Source of the DNA: Odoribacter laneus YIT 12061
GTDB lineage: Bacteria; Bacteroidota; Bacteroidia; Bacteroidales; Marinifilaceae
Direction of reading: 5' to 3'
DNA: 64,000 nt
Assembly: GCF_000243215.1 (NCBI RefSeq)
Contig: NZ_JH594598.1
Coordinates: 153,346 to 217,345 of the forward strand
This document shows positions 48,100 to 56,918 of this stretch, one piece after another. Both the position numbers and the translations under genes were made by a program. Every line of letters starts with the position of its first letter. The stretch's first letter is position 1. The notes under the pieces are model-generated. The model was not told the DNA's origin, ran no database searches, and saw only the letters and a list, made by a program, of their open reading frames with translations.

Positions 48100-48100
48100 T

Positions 48101-48403
48101 ATGAGTGAAAAAGATACGACGGTTTCGATAAATGTCAGCATCGCGAATAAGAAATTCCCGATCATCGCAAAAAGTCAGGAAGAGGAAGAGATTTACCGGA
48201 CAGCATCGAAGCGTATTAACGATATGATTTCTAAATTTCAGGCAAAATATGGTACCCAGGCCGATCCTTTGGATTTTCTGTACTTGACGGCTTTTCAGCA
48301 TACAGTAGCGCTGATACAGGCAGAAAAGAGGAACGATACCGAACCATTGATCCGTGAAATTGAAAAAATTAATTTAAAAATTGATGAATTCGTCAAAGAG
48401 TAA
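48101..48403 (+). CDS. zapA: Cell division protein ZapA
   Basis: A 100-residue protein with the ZapA pattern: beta hairpin VSINVSIANKKFPIIAKSQE, then EEEIYRTASKRINDMISKF and a C-terminal coiled coil. ZapA cross-links FtsZ filaments. It is translationally close to the upstream coiled-coil gene (1-bp gap). It is followed by the 6S RNA gene, as zapA and ssrS are also neighbours in enterobacteria. Confidence 0.9.
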   Translation: MSEKDTTVSINVSIANKKFPIIAKSQEEEEIYRTASKRINDMISKFQAKYGTQADPLDFLYLTAFQHTVALIQAEKRNDTEPLIREIEKINLKIDEFVKE

Positions 48404-48440
48404 TTAAATAGGCGTTCTTTGAATTATTCGTAAAGGTATT

Positions 48441-48624
48441 CCCGCATTATTTCGAATTTAAGCGAAAAACTCAACACTCAAACAATTAGAGCGGATGCTT
48501 TATTTGCCGAAAACAGGCCTCAACTCTTCGGAGTTCCTTCGGGACAGTGGAAGTTTGAATCAAATGGCAGCTCTACCCGTGTCATACAGGGGTTTTATTA
48601 AATGAAATAGTGCGGGTTTTTTTA
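48441..48624 (+). ncRNA. ssrS: 6S RNA
   Basis: CCCGCATTATTTC (48441-48453) pairs with GAAATAGTGCGGG (48604-48616) with only one G-U wobble, giving a long closing stem for an element of about 180 bases, followed by an 8-base T-run. Inside are further paired arms around a central open region, including CTTCGG-type loops near 48517-48540. Length, closing stem, T-run and position between zapA and rny match the 6S RNA of Bacteroidota, which binds RNA polymerase holoenzyme in stationary phase. Exact 5' end is uncertain by a few bases. Confidence 0.8.
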
Positions 48625-48727
48625 TGCTGTTCTGGCAGAAGAAGAAGGTGATAAAAGAATAATTGAAGAAAAAGGTTGCATTAATGACTTAATATATACT
48701 AATTATAAATAAATTAATTTCAATAAT

Positions 48728-50263
48728 ATGACAAATATAATTATAGCAGGGGTGGTGGCCCTGATTGCTGGTTTTGTAATCGGTTTTGTGGTGATCCGGC
48801 TCTCCCTAAAGCGCAGGAGCGCTAATATTATCAAAGAAGCCGAAGCTGAAGCCGAAGTCATCAAAAAGGATAAAATTCTTCAGGCCAAAGAAAAGTTCCT
48901 CCAAATTAAAGCGGAACATGAAAAACAAGCTGCCGCCCGCAATAACAAATTGCTCATAGCGGAAAACAAGCTGAAGCAACAGGAAACGTTCACCTCTCAG
49001 AAGATGGAGGAAATACAACGCAAATCCAAAGATTTACAAGTATTACAAGCTAACATCGACGTTCAGAAGGAATTACTGGAAAAGAAAGTGGCAGAACTGG
49101 ACAAATTAAAAAAACAGCAGATTGAACAGTTGGAAGCTATCTCAGGCATGTCTGGTGAACAAGCCAAAGAAAAGTTGATCAACTCCCTGAAAGAAGAAGC
49201 CGAAGCTGAAGCCGTTTCTTACGTAAATGAAATTATGGAAGAAGCCAAAATGACAGCCAATACGGAAGCTAAAAAAATTGTCATCAAAACCATACAACGC
49301 GTAGCTACCGAAACAGCTACCGAAAATGCTGTTTCAATTTTCCATATTGATTCCGATGAAATCAAAGGACGCATTATCGGAAGGGAAGGACGCAATATCC
49401 GGGCTTTGGAAGCAGCAACGGGCGTAGAAATTATTGTAGACGATACCCCGGAAGCCATTGTTCTTTCAGGATTCGATCCGGTAAGAAGGGAAATCGCCCG
49501 CTTATCTTTACACCAACTGGTGACGGATGGACGTATTCATCCCGCCCGTATTGAGGAAGTTGTAAATAAGGTAAAAAAACAAATTGAAGAAGAAATTATC
49601 GAAACCGGGAAACGCACGACGATCGATCTGGGAATACACGGTTTACACCCTGAACTCATCCGCCTTATCGGTAAAATGAAATACCGTTCTTCTTACGGAC
49701 AGAATTTACTTCAGCATGCCCGGGAAACAGCTAATTTATGCGCTATCATGGCTGCAGAATTAGGACTAAATGTAAAAAAAGCCAAAAGAGCCGGATTATT
49801 ACACGATATCGGGAAAGTGCCGGATGATGAACCGGAATTACCACATGCTATTTTAGGAATGCAATTGGCAGAAAAATACAAAGAAAAACCGGATATCTGC
49901 AACGCCATTGGAGCTCATCACGAAGAAATCGAAATGACTACTCTGATCGCCCCCATCGTACAGGCCTGCGATGCGATTTCCGGCGCTCGCCCGGGCGCTC
50001 GCCGGGAAGTGGTCGAATCCTATATCAAACGCCTGAAAGATATGGAAGATCTGGCCCTCTCTTATAACGGAGTAGTAAAAACGTATGCAATTCAAGCCGG
50101 ACGTGAACTTCGCGTAGTGGTAGGAAGTGAAAAAATTTCGGACAACGAAGCCGAAAAAATCTCCTTTGATATCGCTAAACGTATCCAGGATGAAATGACT
50201 TATCCGGGACAGGTAAAAGTCACCGTTATCCGGGAAACCCGTGCCATTGCCTACGCCAAATAG
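48728..50263 (+). CDS. rny: Ribonuclease Y
   Basis: The 511-residue protein has one N-terminal membrane span (residues 3-25), a long coiled coil to about 190 ([19 protein letters not shown]), a KH domain at about 200-275 ([19 protein letters not shown]) and an HD domain around 320-430 with [12 protein letters not shown] and GAHHEEIE, the metal-binding His and Asp. RNase Y starts mRNA decay at the inner membrane. Length is right (about 510-520). It follows the 6S RNA gene and ends with a hairpin terminator. Confidence 0.97.
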   Translation: MTNIIIAGVVALIAGFVIGFVVIRLSLKRRSANIIKEAEAEAEVIKKDKILQAKEKFLQIKAEHEKQAAARNNKLLIAENKLKQQETFTSQKMEEIQRKSKDLQVLQANIDVQKELLEKKVAELDKLKKQQIEQLEAISGMSGEQAKEKLINSLKEEAEAEAVSYVNEIMEEAKMTANTEAKKIVIKTIQRVATETATENAVSIFHIDSDEIKGRIIGREGRNIRALEAATGVEIIVDDTPEAIVLSGFDPVRREIARLSLHQLVTDGRIHPARIEEVVNKVKKQIEEEIIETGKRTTIDLGIHGLHPELIRLIGKMKYRSSYGQNLLQHARETANLCAIMAAELGLNVKKAKRAGLLHDIGKVPDDEPELPHAILGMQLAEKYKEKPDICNAIGAHHEEIEMTTLIAPIVQACDAISGARPGARREVVESYIKRLKDMEDLALSYNGVVKTYAIQAGRELRVVVGSEKISDNEAEKISFDIAKRIQDEMTYPGQVKVTVIRETRAIAYAK

Positions 50264-50321
50264 ATAAATTTGTAGAGTTTGAATGTTCTCTCTCAGACCG
50301 TTTCAACTCTTTTCTCTAACA

Positions 50322-50360
50322 AAAGGCGGATATATCCTAACAGATGTATCCGCCTTTCTT
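50322..50360 (+). terminator. Terminator of rny
   Basis: AAAGGCGGATA and TATCCGCCTTT form an 11-bp stem with a 14-base loop, followed by CTTTATTAG. It lies 58 bases after the rny stop. The remaining sequence to 50456 holds no gene. Confidence 0.85.
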
Positions 50361-50456
50361 TATTAGCCAAACAGATAAAAACAACAGAACTCTCCGGAAA
50401 AACATCCGAAGTTAAAGTAACAGGAAAGACTATTATTTTTTGGGAAATCAATGCGT

Positions 50457-51002
50457 TTAAAAAAAATTTTCTTGTTCTTCCTGCTCCTCTTCCGACAAAC
50501 TGAATTCCTTTCTGGCAAATAATGCCGCCAGTCCGGAAACCTGTTTAAGGCGGACTAATTCGTCCCGGTCCATTCCGATATTACGCATGATCCAATTGTC
50601 GGACATTCCCGAGCGGACCAATTCCGTCACAATCCCCGACATCAATTCTACAGAATGCATCCCGCGTGCCCGATTGTGGCGAATCGTAGATGCCATTCTT
50701 TGGGATATATCTTTATCGATTACGACTACCGGTAACAGTCCCTTTTCTCTCTCGTAAATACGCCGGGAGGTTTTCATCACCATATAACGATGATAGCCAT
50801 CCACAATTTCATACTGATCCTCCTCTTTAAGATAATAACAAACGCAAGGCATTGTATACCCATCCTCCCAGATCGATATTTCCAGTAACCGCATTTCAGG
50901 CGGAGCTACTACATTGGGATTATAACTGTTGGCAACGACTTTCTCCACCGGTACGGCTTTCACAGTATACACAGGGCTTTCAAATTTTTTTACCATTTTC
51001 AA
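50457..51002 (-). CDS. ParB-like nuclease domain protein (IbrB-like)
   Basis: The 181-residue protein has a ParB/Srx-like fold: AVPVEKVVANSYNPN, the conserved VDGYHRYMV loop (Gly69, His71, Arg72) and NRARGMHS. A short C-terminal helical region with an acidic EEEQEEQENFF end follows. It is the last gene of the three-gene module and its start overlaps the end of the PAPS-reductase-like gene by 23 bases, so the two are translationally coupled. In E. coli the IbrA/IbrB pair influences expression of immunoglobulin-binding proteins. The ParB fold in such pairs may hydrolyse ATP or CTP or bind DNA; no DNA-partition role is suggested. Confidence 0.85.
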   Translation of the reverse strand: MKMVKKFESPVYTVKAVPVEKVVANSYNPNVVAPPEMRLLEISIWEDGYTMPCVCYYLKEEDQYEIVDGYHRYMVMKTSRRIYEREKGLLPVVVIDKDISQRMASTIRHNRARGMHSVELMSGIVTELVRSGMSDNWIMRNIGMDRDELVRLKQVSGLAALFARKEFSLSEEEQEEQENFF

Positions 51003-52296
51003 AAGCTTTATATTTATTCATCGCATACTTTTTCATACCCTTATCCCGCTTGGTTTGAGAAAATCCCATATACCTGCAAGTATGGTCGTTCTTCATTATA
51101 CAGATACACACTCGTTTATAAGTGGGGATCTCTCTAAATTCAGGAATGTCGATATCATCCAGATATTCCATTCGTACAGGTCTTTTCTTCGTCCGGTACG
51201 CACTCGTTTCTTCTATAGATATCGGGATATTGGCCGCCTTCAGTTTTTCTATCGTTTTTTCTGCGAGACACCCGCCCCTTTCCCGCCAGAACCGGATACT
51301 TACCGCCAGTTTATCCAAATAATTCTGCCGGATCTCTTCCGGAAGGGTGCTCAGCAGAAAATACATATATTCTTTCCATGAAAAACCAGGCGGACAAGTG
51401 ATGCTTCTCCACCCCATAGCTACGGTACTTCCGTATATTCCCGCACAACCTACACCATTGACACGCCCTATCATCCGTCCCCAGGTATCGGGATCAATGG
51501 CTTTATACACCGCCAGAGTCGGAATCGCCTGAGAAATAAACGGACTGGCCACCCGCTGGCGGGAAAGCGGAATCCCTGCCTGATAATACAAGTCGTACAA
51601 AGAATTATAGGTCCAGTTAAACCGGCTATTAGCTACCCATACATCCGTAATTTTCCAATCATATATAGGATAAGCATTATATTCCTGCCGGCTAATACGG
51701 TGTGTCCACTTGTATTCCTTCAACCGCTGGTAATTCTTCCCACTATGTATAGCCCGCCAGCGATTGAAACTTTCTTGGGTCCGAATGCCCACCAAACAAC
51801 AAATCCGCCGACATTTTTTCTGCTGCCGTAACCACTCGGGAAACAATTTTTGGAATTCATAATCCCAAAGATTTGTATGAAAAAATTTAAAATCCTTTTC
51901 CGTAAGGCTGCCCACCGGCCTCTCTCTGACCCATATATTCCGATAATCCTCGTCCCAAGGACGCCAATACGGCTGAAACATTGAAGTGCAGGTAGGCACT
52001 TTAAAAGGAACACAACAATGAAAAACCTCCAGAACATCCCTATTTTCCGACAAGGTACGTTCGACGTATTCGATTGTCTGCCGGTACTGAATTTCATAAT
52101 CCATATGAAACACCCCCAATTTACGTCCGGGAGCATATTTCCGGATATAATCCACACAGAGATTCAGGAGCACACCGCTGTCTTTTCCTCCTGAAAAAGA
52201 AACGTACACATAATCAAAATAATCGAAGATAATCTTCAGTCTTTCCTGCGCTGCTTCATACACATTTAATCTGTACATATGGCTCTTTCCTCCCAA
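50980..52296 (-). CDS. PAPS reductase-like/DUF3440 protein (IbrA-like)
   Basis: The 438-residue protein has an adenine-nucleotide alpha-hydrolase fold with the PP-loop SGGKDS at residues 35-40 and the following PAPS-reductase-like segment (GVFHMDYEIQYRQTIEYVER), then a DUF3440-type C-terminal domain with RTQESFNRWRAIHSGK and CAGIYGSTVAMGW. Such enzymes adenylate substrates, as in sulfur transfer or base modification. It overlaps its neighbours on both sides (23 and 31 bases). Related pairs occur in phages and integrated elements, and modification of nucleic acid has been suspected; the substrate is not known. Confidence 0.88.
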   Translation of the reverse strand: MGGKSHMYRLNVYEAAQERLKIIFDYFDYVYVSFSGGKDSGVLLNLCVDYIRKYAPGRKLGVFHMDYEIQYRQTIEYVERTLSENRDVLEVFHCCVPFKVPTCTSMFQPYWRPWDEDYRNIWVRERPVGSLTEKDFKFFHTNLWDYEFQKLFPEWLRQQKKCRRICCLVGIRTQESFNRWRAIHSGKNYQRLKEYKWTHRISRQEYNAYPIYDWKITDVWVANSRFNWTYNSLYDLYYQAGIPLSRQRVASPFISQAIPTLAVYKAIDPDTWGRMIGRVNGVGCAGIYGSTVAMGWRSITCPPGFSWKEYMYFLLSTLPEEIRQNYLDKLAVSIRFWRERGGCLAEKTIEKLKAANIPISIEETSAYRTKKRPVRMEYLDDIDIPEFREIPTYKRVCICIMKNDHTCRYMGFSQTKRDKGMKKYAMNKYKAFENGKKI

Positions 52297-52772
52297 TAAT
52301 ACCGCATTTTATTGTAGTTTTTCCACTCAATATGGATTCGAAAACCATTTTGTAAGAACTGCTTTACATGGCGTTTATGAACAATAGCCCAAAGATCCGC
52401 CCTTCTCGCCTCCTCTTTAATCACTTCTACCAATAATTTGTTCAAGACCACTCCATCATCTCCTTTTACATAATAATTATCAATTACATAATTACCAGTA
52501 GTCGTTTTCCTTACCGGTATAAATCCAATTACCTGTTCGCCTCCGGCAGCTATATACCACACATACCGAGGTCCCGTTTTAAACGGATAGTTGTTGTTTT
52601 GCCGCAAAATAGCCGGGTTCATCACCAATGGACAGACAAATTCGTACAATTTTCTGTCCGTTCCTTGAAGTTTAACAATATCCATAACACACATTACTAT
52701 ATATCCCCTCGCGAATTTAACAAAAATTACAAATAAATGTACAGCAATCTTTCTAAAATCTGAAGGGAACAT
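52266..52772 (-). CDS. GNAT-like acetyltransferase, first gene of the module
   Basis: The frame gives 168 residues, but the first 26 are hydrophobic and atypical. The start is more likely one of the ATGs at 52694 or 52685 (MDIVKLQGTDRKLYEF), giving about 139-142 residues. The core (YVWYIAAGGEQVIGFIPVRK, VIDNYYVKGDDGVVLNKLLV, then HKRHVKQFLQNGFRI) has the order of GNAT acetyltransferases with a degenerate acetyl-CoA loop (no clear Q/R-x-x-G-x-G/A). Its end overlaps the IbrA-like gene by 31 bases. Role in the module unknown. Confidence 0.6.
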   Translation of the reverse strand: MFPSDFRKIAVHLFVIFVKFARGYIVMCVMDIVKLQGTDRKLYEFVCPLVMNPAILRQNNNYPFKTGPRYVWYIAAGGEQVIGFIPVRKTTTGNYVIDNYYVKGDDGVVLNKLLVEVIKEEARRADLWAIVHKRHVKQFLQNGFRIHIEWKNYNKMRYYWEERAICTD

Positions 52773-52844
52773 TTTACATCCTCCCGCAACATTTTATCCG
52801 AAGGCGGGAACATTCAAACTTTTAAACATTTATCGGAAGTTTAT

Positions 52845-52875
52845 TTTGTTTATCTGTCAAACCTTTTTATTTTTG
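52845..52875 (+). promoter_or_regulatory. Exact promoter of the nucleoside phosphorylase gene
   Basis: TTTG (52845-52848), 19 bases, then TATTTTTG (52868-52875), an exact TTTG-N19-TAnnTTTG, 73 bases before the start at 52949. Confidence 0.9.
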
Positions 52876-52948
52876 AGCAGCAAATAAAAAAGAGGAGAAA
52901 AACAGGGAAGAGTACATTGCTTTTAGGATTAAAAACCAAATAATAACC

Positions 52949-53824
52949 ATGTCTATACAATCTTCAGAACTCATAACGAACGATGATGGAAGTATATTCC
53001 ATCTGCATTTATTGCCGGAAGACCTGGCAGATACGGTCATCCTGGTAGGAGACCCGGGCCGGGTAGAAACAATTGCAACCTATTTCGATTCCGTTGAACT
53101 GAAAAAAAGTAACCGGGAATTCTATACCCTCACCGGAACGTATAAAAACCGCCGTTTATCGGTATTATCGACCGGTATCGGACCAGATAATATCGACATT
53201 GTGATAAACGAATTGGATGCACTGGTGAATATTGATCTGAAAACAAAAGAAATCCGGAAAGAAAAACGCAGTTTGAATATCGTGCGCATCGGTACCTCGG
53301 GATCCGTACAAGCAGATGTCCCCGTCAATTCTTTTGTTATCTCAGAAAAAAGTATCGGATGCGATGGTGTACTTCGTTTTTACGGAAATGCCCCACAGGT
53401 GTGTGACCAGGATTTCGAAAAAGCTTTTGCAGCACATTGCCAATGGACTCCGGAAGCTGCACATCCTTACGTGGTAAATGCCTCCCCGTTGTTAGTATCC
53501 CGCCTGCATACAGAGGGAATAACAATCAAAGGCGTCACCCTGACCGCCGTAGGATTTTATGGTCCTCAAGGACGAGTACTGCGTTTGCCTCTGGCTATGC
53601 CGGGAATCAACGACCGAATTACAGCCTTCCGGTATAAAGATTACAAAGTAACCAATTATGAAATGGAAAGCGCTGCCATTACCGGACTCTGTAATCTGTT
53701 AGGCCACCACGCAGCAACGATTTGCCTGATTATTGCAAACAGAATGACAGGGGCAGCTTCTGCTGATTATCACGGTTACATGAACAAATTGATCACTTAT
53801 ACATTAGACAGATTAGCCTTATAA
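52949..53824 (+). CDS. Nucleoside phosphorylase (uridine phosphorylase-like)
   Basis: The 291-residue protein of the PNP/UDP family has TVILVGDPGRVETIA (phosphate loop), IGTSGSVQADVPV and the ribose-binding NYEMESAAITGLC. The enzyme would cleave a pyrimidine or purine nucleoside with phosphate to ribose 1-phosphate and base in salvage. The context does not distinguish uridine from purine nucleosides, though length and the N-terminal segment are uridine-phosphorylase-like. It has its own exact promoter and stands directly upstream of the DUF4293 gene (102 bp). Confidence 0.88.
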   Translation: MSIQSSELITNDDGSIFHLHLLPEDLADTVILVGDPGRVETIATYFDSVELKKSNREFYTLTGTYKNRRLSVLSTGIGPDNIDIVINELDALVNIDLKTKEIRKEKRSLNIVRIGTSGSVQADVPVNSFVISEKSIGCDGVLRFYGNAPQVCDQDFEKAFAAHCQWTPEAAHPYVVNASPLLVSRLHTEGITIKGVTLTAVGFYGPQGRVLRLPLAMPGINDRITAFRYKDYKVTNYEMESAAITGLCNLLGHHAATICLIIANRMTGAASADYHGYMNKLITYTLDRLAL

Positions 53825-53926
53825 AAAAGATATTGGATAAATATATACAAAACTGAAGAAAGATGGGCGGAATCCCTTTATGTTTCTGAATCTTTCCTTG
53901 CAGAAAGCGATTAAACTTTTACGATT

Positions 53927-54400
53927 ATGATACAAAGATTACAATCCGTTTTTTTATTTCTAACCTTCATTATTACCGGACTTCTATTTTTTTTACCGGT
54001 TATTCAATTAGAAATTCCACAGAATAATACAGATCTCAATCCGTTCTTTCTGTTCTACACCTCTAAATATGTACAAGCCGGAAATCCTTCTGTTTTTATC
54101 ACTTACAATTGGTTTTCCATGATACTCAATATTATTATCACAGGGCTTGCTTTTTTTACCATTTTCTTATACAAAAAACAATTACTACAATTGCGCATGT
54201 GTCTGGTAAATATAATTTTAATGATCGGTTTGGTCATTCTTGTCTCTATTCAGGCTTATAATATTGTAAAACCGACAGGTATATGGCATATCGAATTGGG
54301 ATTTTGTTTCCCAATTATCGGCATTATCCTGACCTGGCTGGCGATGCGGGGCATTATAAAAGATATTTCGATCTTGAAATCATACGACAGAATCCGCTAA
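53927..54400 (+). CDS. DUF4293 membrane protein
   Basis: The 157-residue protein begins MIQRLQSVFLFLTF and has four membrane spans (near 6-26, 60-82, 90-114 and 125-145), which matches the DUF4293 family of Bacteroidota. Function unknown. It is 102 bp after the nucleoside phosphorylase and 41 bp before the C69 dipeptidase, so the two following genes may share a transcript. Confidence 0.85.
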   Translation: MIQRLQSVFLFLTFIITGLLFFLPVIQLEIPQNNTDLNPFFLFYTSKYVQAGNPSVFITYNWFSMILNIIITGLAFFTIFLYKKQLLQLRMCLVNIILMIGLVILVSIQAYNIVKPTGIWHIELGFCFPIIGIILTWLAMRGIIKDISILKSYDRIR

Positions 54401-54441
54401 AGTATAAATGTATAAATCCTAAATTATAAATCATCTAAATC

Positions 54442-56139
54442 ATGACTAAATTAAGTTTTTTGATATTTTTTATATTCATCGGAAGCGCGTCCCAAGTATG
54501 GGCTTGCACCAACTTTTTATTTACGAAATCGACAACAAAAGACGGTTCTACGGCCATCACCTATTCCGCCGATTCCCATGTATTATACGGGGAACTTTAC
54601 CACTGGCCGGCAACGGATTGGCCGGAAGGCAGTCTGGTGGATATTTACGAATGGGATACCGGGAAATACCTGGGAAAAATTCCTCAGGTACGTCATACCT
54701 ATAATGTAGTCGGTAATATGAACGAACACCAGCTGGCTATAGGAGAAACCACCTATGGAGGCCGGCACGAACTTTCTTCTCAGCAAGGAGCAATTATAGA
54801 TTACGGTAGTTTAATTTATTTAACCCTTCAAAGAGCCAAAAATGCCCGGGAAGCGATTCTGGTAATGACGGATCTGGTCGAGGAATACGGCTATGCCAGT
54901 GAAGGGGAATCCTTTTCAATCAGCGACCCGAATGAAGTATGGATCATGGAAATGATCGGCAAAGGAGAAGGTGAAAAAGGAGCGGTCTGGGTGGCCCGGA
55001 TGGTACCGGACGGCTATATTTGTGCTCACGCCAATCAAGCTCGTATTACGACATTTCCGTTAGAAGGCCGTACCTCTATTTCCTCTGAAAAAATAAAGGA
55101 CATTTTCAACAAAGAAATTACGACAGTATATGCTAAAGACGTTATTTCATTTGCCAAACAAAAAGGCTTTTATCCGCAAACGGCTAAAAATACAGATTTC
55201 AGTTTTTCCGATACTTATGCTCCGGTAGACTTCAGCGGAGCAAGGGCTTGTGAAATTCGGGTATGGGCATTTTTCAACGAATTAAACCCGGATATGGCAC
55301 AATATTGGGAGTATGCCAAAGGGACAAATATTCAAAAGGACGAAAAAGGCTATGCTCTAAATCGGATGCCGCTTTGGATAAAACCCAACAGGAAAGTCGA
55401 CGTATTGGAAATCATGGATTTTATGCGAAATCACCTCGAAGGAACAGAGCTGGATATGCGAAAAGATCCAGGAGCCGGTCCGTATGAATGCCCTTACCGT
55501 TGGAGACCCATGAACTATAAAGTAGACTCTGTCACTTACGTAAACGAACGGGCAACAGCTACCCAACAAACAGGATTTACCTTCGTCAGCCAAAGCCGCA
55601 GCTGGCTGCCAGACGAAGTAGGAGGAATCCTTTGGTTCGGTGTAGACGACGCTGCCAGCACAGTCTACTTCCCGATGTATACTGCCGCTACCCAGGTTCC
55701 TTACGCTTATGCCGTAGGCAATGGTAGTATGATGGAATTCACTAACAAAGCCGCCTTCTGGGTATTCAATCAGGTAACCAACCTGGCTTATACCCGCTAC
55801 AATGTCATTCACCCGGATATCCGGGCCAAACAAAAAGCTTTGGAAACACAATACAAAGCTTATGTACAGATGACAGATGCAGCAGCCATGAGTATCATAG
55901 CACAAGATCAGAAACTGGCTGTAGCTTACCTGACAGATTTTTCCTGCAATACAGGCAATCAACTGGTAGCTACCTGGAGAGATTTCTATGCGTATCTCTT
56001 CCCCCGTTATATGGACGGCAATATAAAAACAGCTCTCCCGGGACAGAAAAATCCGAAAGTAGAAAATCCTCCGCTTCCGGACTGGTATTTACGCACGATT
56101 ATCAACCACATGGGAGATAAACAGAAAGTGGTAGAATAA
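54442..56139 (+). CDS. C69-family dipeptidase
   Basis: The 565-residue protein has a signal peptide (residues 1-20) whose cleavage exposes Cys22 in the WACTNF motif, the N-terminal nucleophile of the Ntn-type C69 peptidases. Other conserved segments are GSTAITYSADSH and the GYASEGESFSISDPNEVWIMEM block in pieces. It would cleave dipeptides in the periplasm or at the cell surface. Full length for the family (about 550). The next gene is rplS, which has its own promoter. Confidence 0.9.
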   Translation: MTKLSFLIFFIFIGSASQVWACTNFLFTKSTTKDGSTAITYSADSHVLYGELYHWPATDWPEGSLVDIYEWDTGKYLGKIPQVRHTYNVVGNMNEHQLAIGETTYGGRHELSSQQGAIIDYGSLIYLTLQRAKNAREAILVMTDLVEEYGYASEGESFSISDPNEVWIMEMIGKGEGEKGAVWVARMVPDGYICAHANQARITTFPLEGRTSISSEKIKDIFNKEITTVYAKDVISFAKQKGFYPQTAKNTDFSFSDTYAPVDFSGARACEIRVWAFFNELNPDMAQYWEYAKGTNIQKDEKGYALNRMPLWIKPNRKVDVLEIMDFMRNHLEGTELDMRKDPGAGPYECPYRWRPMNYKVDSVTYVNERATATQQTGFTFVSQSRSWLPDEVGGILWFGVDDAASTVYFPMYTAATQVPYAYAVGNGSMMEFTNKAAFWVFNQVTNLAYTRYNVIHPDIRAKQKALETQYKAYVQMTDAAAMSIIAQDQKLAVAYLTDFSCNTGNQLVATWRDFYAYLFPRYMDGNIKTALPGQKNPKVENPPLPDWYLRTIINHMGDKQKVVE

Positions 56140-56207
56140 CCGCTCATGAGGGAAACGTTCGAAAGTTCAAAGGAATAAAGCTTTTAAACTTTTATTCTGA
56201 GAAATGT

Positions 56208-56238
56208 TTTGCATTCCGAAATTATTTCTCTACTTTTG
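56208..56238 (+). promoter_or_regulatory. Exact promoter of rplS
   Basis: TTTG (56208-56211), 19 bases, then TACTTTTG (56231-56238), an exact TTTG-N19-TAnnTTTG. It would give a leader of about 122 bases before rplS. Confidence 0.9.
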
Positions 56239-56244
56239 TTGCCC

Positions 56245-56367
56245 GATTGAGTAATATAAGGGTTCCTGGAGACCCGCTAGAATATTAAAAACAGACAACG
56301 TACGTAATCTCTTACAAAAAGCTCAGGTAGTAATATTGCGTTCGGTAAATTATTAAAAACGAAAAAG
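56245..56367 (+). promoter_or_regulatory. rplS 5' leader, possible L19 autoregulatory element
   Basis: The leader between promoter and start contains a small hairpin (GGGTTCCTGGAGACCC) near 56260-56276 and a second region with AGTAATATT recurring around 56329. Leader elements for L19 have been described in Flavobacteria, so a similar role is plausible; I could not confirm a match. Confidence 0.4.
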
Positions 56368-56721
56368 ATGGACTTAATTAAAATTGCAGAACAATCATTT
56401 GCAAACGAAAATCAAGTTGAGCATCCTTCATTTGCCCCCGGTGATACGATTAGCGTACACTACAAAATCATTGAAGGAAACAAAGAAAGAATCCAGATTT
56501 TCCGGGGAGTTGTTCTCCAGATCAAAGGAGCAGCCGGAAACAAAACTTTTACGGTAAGAAAAATGTCTGGTAACGTAGGAGTGGAAAGAATTTTCCCTTT
56601 GAATTCTCCCTACATCAAACAGATTGAAATAAACAAAACCGGAAAAGTCAGAAGAGCCAGAATCTACTACTTCCGCGATCTTACTGGTAAAAAGGCCAGA
56701 ATCAAAGAAAAGAGATCTTAA
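56368..56721 (+). CDS. rplS: Ribosomal protein L19
   Basis: A 117-residue protein with [20 protein letters not shown] in pieces, [13 protein letters not shown], the [18 protein letters not shown] block and [20 protein letters not shown], all typical for L19 at the 30S-50S interface. Full length. Monocistronic: exact promoter before it and a strong terminator directly after. Confidence 0.98.
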   Translation: MDLIKIAEQSFANENQVEHPSFAPGDTISVHYKIIEGNKERIQIFRGVVLQIKGAAGNKTFTVRKMSGNVGVERIFPLNSPYIKQIEINKTGKVRRARIYYFRDLTGKKARIKEKRS

Positions 56722-56736
56722 CGGTTTCATTGAAAT

Positions 56737-56767
56737 AAAAGCTCTACAAAAAAGTAGAGCTTTTTTT
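56737..56767 (+). terminator. Terminator of rplS
   Basis: AAAAGCTCTAC and GTAGAGCTTTT pair over a 6-base A-loop, followed by seven T residues. It is 16 bases after the rplS stop. Confidence 0.92.
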
Positions 56768-56775
56768 ATTTTTCT

Positions 56776-56783
56776 TAAATTTG
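56776..56783 (+). promoter_or_regulatory. Candidate -7 box for phosphoglucomutase
   Basis: TAAATTTG fits TAnnTTTG and lies 136 bases before the start at 56919, directly after the rplS terminator. No -33 TTTG is evident. Confidence 0.45.
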
Positions 56784-56918
56784 TGACAAGTTCAGTTTTT
56801 TATGTTCAGGATGCAGATAAGAAAAATTTGAAGCTTAGTGATTTTTGCCTTATTTTTTACAGCATCCGTATAAGCGGAATGACATACAAACTATTTATCA
56901 ATATAAAACGAAGGAATT

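Noticed and set aside
55357-55962. 201-codon frame opposite the C69 peptidase
   Set aside because: Antisense shadow of a full-length peptidase gene.
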